Assembly (NCBI GenBank): GCA_938021675.1
Contig: CALIFY010000050.1
Span: 1 to 36,533, forward strand
Length of the DNA: 36,533 nucleotides
Origin: an uncultured Acidimicrobiales bacterium
Lineage (GTDB): Bacteria; Actinomycetota; Acidimicrobiia; Acidimicrobiales; SZUA-35
Direction of reading: 5' to 3'
The notes beneath the pieces were generated by a model. The model was not told the origin of the DNA and ran no database searches. It worked only from the letters and a program-made list of their open reading frames with translations. The translations under genes were made by a program, and so were the position numbers. Positions within the stretch are counted from its first letter, which is position 1. Each line of letters begins with the position of its first letter. Below, one piece after another: positions 34,001 to 36,533 of the stretch.

Positions 34001-34863
34001 CCGCCTGCCGGTCCGGGGGCCACCGGGCCAGATCCGGGCCACTCCTCGTTTGCTGGCGCCGCGCCGTTGAACGGGACGTCGGTCGTGTTGTCGACGGGAA
34101 GGTAACTTTCGCAACCGAGAAACTCGAGATAAGGGTCGAGGACGTCGGTCACCTGAAAGTTGGTGTTGTCGTAGTGGGGGTTGGCTTCCAGTGTCAGGGT
34201 GAACACGGTGCCGGTCGTGCCGCCCGTCGTGCCCATCGTGTTCTCGTGGACGCCACGCAGCAGCTCGCCGCCGCCCACCTTGACCAACCTGAAGGGGATG
34301 ATCGGTGTGTCGAGTTCGGCGGTGGCTTCGCCGGTGAAATCGCCGGTGAACTCGCCGGTAATCGGATCCCAGTCGGGGATGACGAAGGCATCGACGTTGC
34401 CCACCGCTCCGGCCTCGTTGTGGATGACAGAGCCAACGGGAGCGGTGGCGGGGTCGAAATCGGCGTCGGTGTCGACCGTGTACGACACCGACGACTCCGA
34501 CCCCGATGGCAAGTCGGACACGTTCTCCCACACCAGGGTGGTGAATCCTGCCGACGGTTCGTCGACGAGTATGGCGGTAGGGGCCGGATCGGCATCGACC
34601 AACTCGATGTGGGGAGGGAGCACGTCGCGGAACGACAGGTTGAACAGATTGTTGGTTTGAGAGCCCTCGGCGGTGAGGGTGAACGTGGCCTGATCGCCGA
34701 TCAGCACATCGGGCGGACCGGTTTTGGACAACGTGAAGTCGTCGGGGAGCGCCGCCGCCGGTTGAGCGTCGAGGATCGTTGCGGCCGGAAAGGTTATCGA
34801 AATCAACAGAAGCGCTAGCAGCACACGCAACGTCGAGTCACGACGTCTCAAGTGTTCACCCAT
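25063..34863 (-). CDS. Giant secreted DUF11-repeat surface protein with LAFTG anchor (3,266 aa)
   Basis: The N-terminus has a signal peptide (LRRRDSTLRVLLALLLISIT ... AAALP). The C-terminus shows LAFTG, a 20-residue hydrophobic segment and GRRRKG, the layout of a class E sortase signal. Between them are many DUF11-type immunoglobulin-like repeats. Residues to about 1,925 are divergent copies. Residues 1,930-3,085 are seven similar repeats of about 155-170 residues, each opening with FDLALRKT and ending in an Asp-rich EDDHDI linker that probably binds calcium. A final copy precedes the anchor. The ribosome site AGGGAG is clear. It should be a long stalk exposed at the cell surface; adhesion is an inference. 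No sortase is in the window. Confidence 0.93.
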   Translation of the reverse strand: MGEHLRRRDSTLRVLLALLLISITFPAATILDAQPAAALPDDFTLSKTGPPDVLIGDQATFTLTAEGSQTNNLFNLSFRDVLPPHIELVDADPAPTAILVDEPSAGFTTLVWENVSDLPSGSESSVSYTVDTDADFDPATAPVGSVIHNEAGAVGNVDAFVIPDWDPITGEFTGDFTGEATAELDTPIIPFRLVKVGGGELLRGVHENTMGTTGGTTGTVFTLTLEANPHYDNTNFQVTDVLDPYLEFLGCESYLPVDNTTDVPFNGAAPANEEWPGSGPVAPGPAGGPGCLVPNTVTTLGGGETEVIWTVPLLAAGSNVDIEYGAGVAMRANCATFTGGPPTPVSLQQGRNLDNNCGESTNENDMVPWPNPNLPELLSTNEDISENTAGTCGTYTPGVTGPLFPDYECQEVTELTSAEDLVIDKAMSGGLEHGQPVSTDLVVTVSEYRDFENFAIRDLLPSGLCYVGTYSADVTAPPTDWATNDCPGAGSVVPTISIDGGAPVPAPATTVQELPDGRFEILWDYTTIPQLATLDADSAITISFDSVVRTTYRANGAPTTPVLSGDAISNTVEVSADDLLIVENSEGIDDDPADEAGTPDGDTAEGTLDTPLPSITKYVSVKDPGPLDENTAPIPNTASDCGAEFSNITWEDSAGGAPNPTDVYATGYSPGDIVCFALTADFPPGLDYGGVEMVDLLPPGYEYINGSATRVTAGSGPIAGGGSIPPDSIGSAVVSSEAVNRVVWDVGDLPNTGQQFTWVIAALINPPGANALGDITFNQQKMTTRNTAGDVFQFRDMAGMEWEEPIVQLAKGIDRIESTSDDIDVPGPQGIDFDNSYNDDAPTPQEVEAGARIFYRIDIWNEGNHDAINVEVWDQLPSGFTCADIDVASINPPSGTCVTVGGNDVIQWPGDLPLPHDYDNVGYQPDPGEFISYTYELLVPGGVAPDQLYENEAGIRSYQADVNSVLSPFTYLPEDNIDPSVTPNTVSADDQASVFTKTPSVAKAQWSGIDDDGNDSNGAPLPAPDEATIGEIVQYTITAVVPEGTTIYAGEISDTIPAGLTYFEGNGLFDGAIGPLAPTVTIVPDPADAGATAGNADPCGDPTVGDLATPGHNATGDVVLSFPCDYQNAIGTGDDIVEITFYVQVDDVSATQADPAPATTFSNQATFAWENEEGDGGDVDSNTVVTEVVEPNPEIVKDHTTPTPPSNTISPGGGAVWQLTITNPSTTANNVTTLHDLVIVDTVPVFATPLATPGGAPVTATGDTIEGPGGAVGLWETSGPRTITWSVATPWNPSGDETVLDELAPDGAPIVIDFEVEFADSLPASADIVNEATVTGDSLPPEDPSNDPTDQDARPYEDDDDDSLEVAIPTLTKDVEPFGPPDPGDDDPWTVGQPLEFSVTYAIPSQIVTFDTTLFDTLPTGLTFDQFGNSLLGPDPIIGPSCSRGDLGTPVGPLTPADLVTVHPVAGDPQVLAWFAGDVIAVGGTCEITVPYTVHVDDAAFDADTLTNEAIAVWNHDDQVDDDDVATDGDLPSDFDDPSEFVDSSGPVSETVAVVEPQLELDKDVQLLPGPTGIPPCDVTGGNDTASSDDPDGTPGPNPAGTTTGDGCDIEAGSSLRYTLTIDNTGTSPAHDITVVDTIPIGLDPIHVVNVVTGASGSVGTWDPIARTISWTLPGPLADSGTTIVDYDVTVAPSDDLLDLEDLQNTADIPTYFGIPEAERDQIVVDNPDNDDIITYGNDPAATRGPVDEDDVTVEVYFPDPNIEKTHVPPSDPADARVDEPFTWQLTITNLDTVADLFGVDAVDNLPPGWTYVPGSAMVTTPYNGGPVAVEPSCAASTGACADPNTLSVETLTWTDLTSGAAEPLDSSQQIVIEFQAIPQSEVLNDPMYLGVGNEHVNTASVTGDDATGSDSCCGGETYEDETTDEAVVNVFDLALRKTVSGMDTLDLGFGTNVTFSIEVFNQGNVDATDVTITDYVPTTWQFNVADNTAAATGNANSWDGADPLNPTLDVGAIPAGGSVIVDVVLELLQPPLPGEQVHNYVEISEADDDGDSGTAAPNDVDSQPDDDDTNDELDDDVIDELGYDGEGALTGDDEDDHDIASLPVFDLALVKTVDSVVPTPLVIGSLVTFDIEVINQGSETAYGVEVTDYVQPMFVFDAANNTAAATGNANDWDGTDPLNPTLDVGTIAPGSSPTVTIVLEYIGGPAPAENRSEISEADDDTDPANDPPVDVDSRPDQDDDDVVIDDEQFDHGIDGDGNVTGEDEDDHDIALLPVFDLALRKTVASAPSPVVIGSVVEFDIEVTNQGSVDAFNVEVTDHIQSGFAYDDTDNTAALTGNTNDWDGSVDPTAPTIVIPSLPVGATTTVRIRLVVDNGTGDLTNIAEISEADDDTDATNDPPTDVDSVPDDDPDDDALEDDETGENGRDDTTGDGVADQDDHDIAGLDRFDLALRKTVIGADPPPLVIGSIVEYQIEVFNQGDIDATDIVLTDYVAPEFIYDDADNTATLTGNANDWDGSVDPTTPTLLVGDLAAGDSTTVVIRLQFTTAPADGVLDNGAEISGYDDDGDPGTAPPTDIDSTPDQTDDDPLVDDEILDDGDTDEDDHDIALLSIFDLALRKTVAGIDPLPMKIGSAITYDIEVFNQGGIDATDIVVTDYIHPGLSFDPALNPTWDGTDPENPTTIVAALSAQSSTTVSITLTIVDGASTLDNDAEISAADDDGDPTTDPPTDIDSTPDGDPDDDPAVDDEIGDDGTTDQDDHDITSIPVFDLAVRKNVASVVPEPVADGAVVTFAIEVFNQGSIDATDIELTDTVGTGFAYADVDNRAAETGNDNNWDGSVDPTAPTLLVGDLAAGESTTVFIVMTIPSVPSEPTTFVNQVEISSADDDGDPTTDPPVDIDSDPDGTPDDLLVDDETGNNGSTDEDDHDIAEITTPLFDLALTKRLTGDTLVDIGDDLTFVIEVVNQGDIAAIDIEVSDYLPDGLSLATADTNGWVDNGDGTLTATIAGPIEPGASDSIELVATVGPDVTGDQVNVAEISGSTDINGIPHLDGDSNPDTDPSDDAGGDPSVDDNVIDGAGGDEDDHDPALFRVREVDLQPTKTGVGSVTAGDVAAWTVTITNNGPDPDTGPITAVDQLPDGLSYRSGSGDGWDCAAADATVTCVHESPLDPGQITPELTIETDVAASAGNPITNEVVSQSTATDIDSSNDNSSDSISVDQRDGGGGVGLAFTGTTTRWFLVVALLSAGLGLAFVFLGRRRKGPVPSTTR
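25600..29090. repeat. Seven intragenic repeats of about 0.47-0.51 kb
   Basis: The sequence encoding the EDDHDI linker recurs at about 25612, 26086, 26583, 27050, 27543, 28055 and 28566, so the unit is 467-512 bp. Parts are near identical at the DNA level, such as the FDLALRKT and DWDG segments. Such arrays expand and contract by recombination and are prone to misassembly. Confidence 0.8.
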
Positions 34864-35045
34864 GGAAATTGGTCTCCCTAGCGAGTTGTGGTAACCCTCA
34901 CGCGTTTGGCCACGTTCGGCGACGTCGGCCGTACCTTGAGAAGAAATCCGAACTGTTCAACAAACAGGCTGATTCAACCGTGGCCTCTGATTGCGTCCGC
35001 CGACAGCAAAGGTCCTTCGATCCTCGTTTTGCCATACTGGAAGGA

Positions 35046-35501
35046 ATGGAACGATCCGATCAGAGCCCCGACGATTTTCTCGCTTCGATCGATGACAGCC
35101 GGCGTGAGGCCATGGTGTCACTCGATGCCACGATCACCGCGGCGATGCCGGACCGGAGCCGGACGCTGTGGAGGGGTGTGTTCTGGGGTGGCACCGATCA
35201 GTCGATCATCGGGTACGGCGACATGATCCAGCAACGCCCACGGGGGCAGGTCGTCGAATGGTTCGTCGTCGGACTGGCTCTTCAGAAACGCAACTTCAGC
35301 CTCTACGTGAACGCGGTGCTCGACGGGGCCTACCTCGGTGGCTCGTACGCCGACCGTCTTGGTGTGGGAGGCAAGGTCAAGGTCGGTGCGGCCAGCCTCG
35401 GGTTCACGTCGATCGACAAGATCGACCTCGACGTTCTCGCCGAAATGTGTGCCCACGCCAACCGGCTTTCGCCGGCAACCGACGCCGAGAACGCCCTGTG
35501 A
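35046..35501 (+). CDS. DUF1801-like protein (151 aa)
   Basis: The protein (DDFLASIDDSRREAMVSLDA, RTLWRGVFWGGTDQSIIGYG, WFVVGLALQKRNFSLYVNAV, LGFTSIDKIDLDVLAEMC) follows the order of DUF1801 proteins and is the second such gene here. The ATG at 35046 is preceded by GGAAGGA with very short spacing, so start choice is less sure; longer frames reach into the giant gene. It is divergent from the giant protein. No function is established for the family. Confidence 0.75.
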   Translation: MERSDQSPDDFLASIDDSRREAMVSLDATITAAMPDRSRTLWRGVFWGGTDQSIIGYGDMIQQRPRGQVVEWFVVGLALQKRNFSLYVNAVLDGAYLGGSYADRLGVGGKVKVGAASLGFTSIDKIDLDVLAEMCAHANRLSPATDAENAL

Positions 35502-35537
35502 TGCGATGCGATGCAATGTGACGTGATGCGATGCGAC
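35499..35537. repeat. Short GATGC-type repeat after the DUF1801-like gene
   Basis: Immediately at the stop codon is a run of GATGC units (TGATGCGATGCGATGCAATG, then a TGTGACG spacer and TGATGCGATGCGA). It is an imperfect microsatellite that marks the boundary to the lower-GC region. Confidence 0.7.
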
Positions 35538-35576
35538 GGCTACAAAGAATCAAAACGTTGAGGTACCCTCGCTGCC

Positions 35577-35873
35577 ATGGCCCAACCACTCGCCATTTCC
35601 TGGCAGGATTCTTCTGTACTCTCGGTTCTTTCATATATTCCTAATAACGCACTGTCATCAGAGTGCGACACTTCCAAACTGTCGATCAGGTTGGACTCCG
35701 GCGACACCGACATGATGCTCCCGACACTCTCGTCAGCCATCAGCCCACGAAAGACCGAATCCATGGCCGTTCTTGGCGAGTTCGACATCTCAGATCAACG
35801 CAGCCGGAGTGTCACAGTCCATCTGTTCTGTGGCCAAGAATCATTCTTCAATTGCGAGATCGAACTCTCCTAG
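35577..35873 (+). CDS. Orphan hypothetical protein (98 aa), lower GC
   Basis: No family is recognised. The sequence is Ser-rich with a hydrophobic N-terminus (MAQPLAISWQ) and beta-like segments (SVTVHLFCGQESFFNCEIEL). GC content and codon use are clearly lower than in the flanking genes, which suggests acquired DNA. The frame overlaps the next gene tail to tail by 33 bp, so at least one of the two could be spurious, but both have plausible protein character. Confidence 0.45.
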   Translation: MAQPLAISWQDSSVLSVLSYIPNNALSSECDTSKLSIRLDSGDTDMMLPTLSSAISPRKTESMAVLGEFDISDQRSRSVTVHLFCGQESFFNCEIELS

Positions 35874-36203
35874 ATCAGTTCTCACCCGCAGAACATGATG
35901 GGTTGACCCAAGTTCAAAGCCGAACACTTCGAACGATACGAACGTCCTTCCCGGACCAAGAGCGCCACAGTACTCCGACTTGAGACGCCGTCCAGCCGAA
36001 TCGGAAAAGCGCCACTTTTTGATCGTACGCTCCTTCACTTCGGAATCTTCAGCACAAACAACTGAAAAAACCGTCGTTGAATCAACATCAACCAATGCAG
36101 CAACGAAGTCGACTGACACGTCGGTTGCATCGACCGACACAGGCAGCAATCGAAGCAACTCAGCCATCAGCAACCCCTTCTGTGACTTCGGAAGCTTCTG
36201 CAT
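35841..36203 (-). CDS. Orphan hypothetical protein (120 aa), lower GC
   Basis: No family is recognised. The N-terminal half (LLMAELLRLLPVSVDATDVS, FVAALVDVDSTTVFSVVCAE) looks alpha/beta, then a basic hinge (KERTIKKWRFSDSAGRRLKS) and a beta-rich C-terminus (RTFVSFEVFGFELGSTHHVL). An ATG at 36167 is an alternative start. It converges on the previous orphan gene and is transcribed away from the tRNA. Codon use is lower in GC than the backbone. Confidence 0.5.
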   Translation of the reverse strand: MQKLPKSQKGLLMAELLRLLPVSVDATDVSVDFVAALVDVDSTTVFSVVCAEDSEVKERTIKKWRFSDSAGRRLKSEYCGALGPGRTFVSFEVFGFELGSTHHVLRVRTDLGEFDLAIEE

Positions 36204-36416
36204 GGAATCTGCAGTGTTCGTCTGGTCCGGAAAGTCGCTGGTCTTCCTGAGCCATGATGGTTGAGACCGCCTTGCGCACGTGATCTCAGATCTCGATCAG
36301 GACACAGGTCTCGCTAAACACCAACGCCCGATAGTGCTTCCATCCAATAATCATCAGCCCAGATGCTGGTGGCTGATCGATCTCAATCCACAACTCTGCA
36401 ATCAGGGCAAACACCT

Positions 36417-36504
36417 TGGCGGAGGAGGTGGGATTCGAACCCACGGACCCTTGCGAGTCACACGCTTTCCAAGCGTGCCGATTCGGCCGCTCTCGCACTC
36501 CTCC
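36417..36504 (-). tRNA. tRNA-Ser (anticodon GGA), CCA encoded
   Basis: Acceptor stem GGAGGAG/CTCCTCC, discriminator G, encoded CCA, long variable arm and T-arm GGTTCGAATCC define a class II tRNA. The anticodon loop TTGGAAA reads GGA, serine, for UCC/UCU codons. Confidence 0.95.
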
Positions 36505-36533
36505 ATGTCGCAGCAAACCCTACATCCGATTAC

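Noticed and set aside
33817-34818. 333-codon plus-strand frame, and several others, inside the giant surface gene
   Set aside because: The giant gene is continuous with coherent repeats, signal peptide and anchor; the opposite frames are low-complexity by-products of its codon use.
36286-36516. 76-codon minus-strand frame across tRNA-Ser(GGA)
   Set aside because: It runs through a functional-looking tRNA gene. The remaining 42 codons downstream could be a tiny peptide, but there is no good start or ribosome site.

Overview
The window is GC-rich DNA with GTG and TTG starts, ATGA-type gene overlaps and regulator families typical of Actinomycetota. A class-E-type (LAxTG) sorting signal on a giant surface protein and the overall gene style fit a free-living actinobacterium. 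Class Acidimicrobiia is my guess and is not proven by the sequence.

Left edge (1-3.2 kb): the 3' part of a beta-helix-repeat membrane protein, two strong hairpins, a small orphan gene on the minus strand, and a three-gene plus-strand operon encoding a small protein, a DUF6879-like protein and an XRE/DUF5753 (Scr1-like) regulator.

Prophage-like element (about 3.2-13.3 kb): a leftward early operon of 15 genes, most overlapping by exactly 4 bp. It encodes a RuvC-like resolvase, a YqaJ/lambda-type exonuclease, a RecT annealase, a replication-type protein, an amidase endolysin, an orphan beta-class DNA methyltransferase and several small Cys-rich or membrane proteins. The operon is preceded by an unusually structured leader, predicted here as a cloverleaf plus pseudoknot. 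Upstream lies a control region with an XRE repressor, an excisionase-like HTH protein and a divergent gene, around a palindromic operator. The element abuts the 3' end of tRNA-Ser(CGA), a classical attachment site. No integrase, terminase or capsid gene is visible, so the element either extends past the left edge or is degraded.

Chromosomal backbone (13.36-25.0 kb): tRNA-Ser(CGA), tadA, a DUF1801 protein, a two-domain VOC protein, argS, a DUF2461 protein, a membrane-anchored glycerophosphodiester phosphodiesterase, an NYN-domain protein, an AraC-GyrI fusion regulator, and putA divergent from a PAS-AraC regulator that probably controls it.

Right part (25.0-36.5 kb): a 3,266-residue secreted DUF11-repeat protein with an LAFTG anchor, flanked by a bidirectional hairpin. 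It is followed by a second DUF1801-like gene, a lower-GC pocket with two convergent overlapping orphan genes, and tRNA-Ser(GGA).

The points most worth a second look are the structured RNA leader at 11.29-11.41 kb, the shared-minus-35 switch at 12.54 kb, the giant LAFTG protein, and the beta-helix channel-like protein at the left edge.
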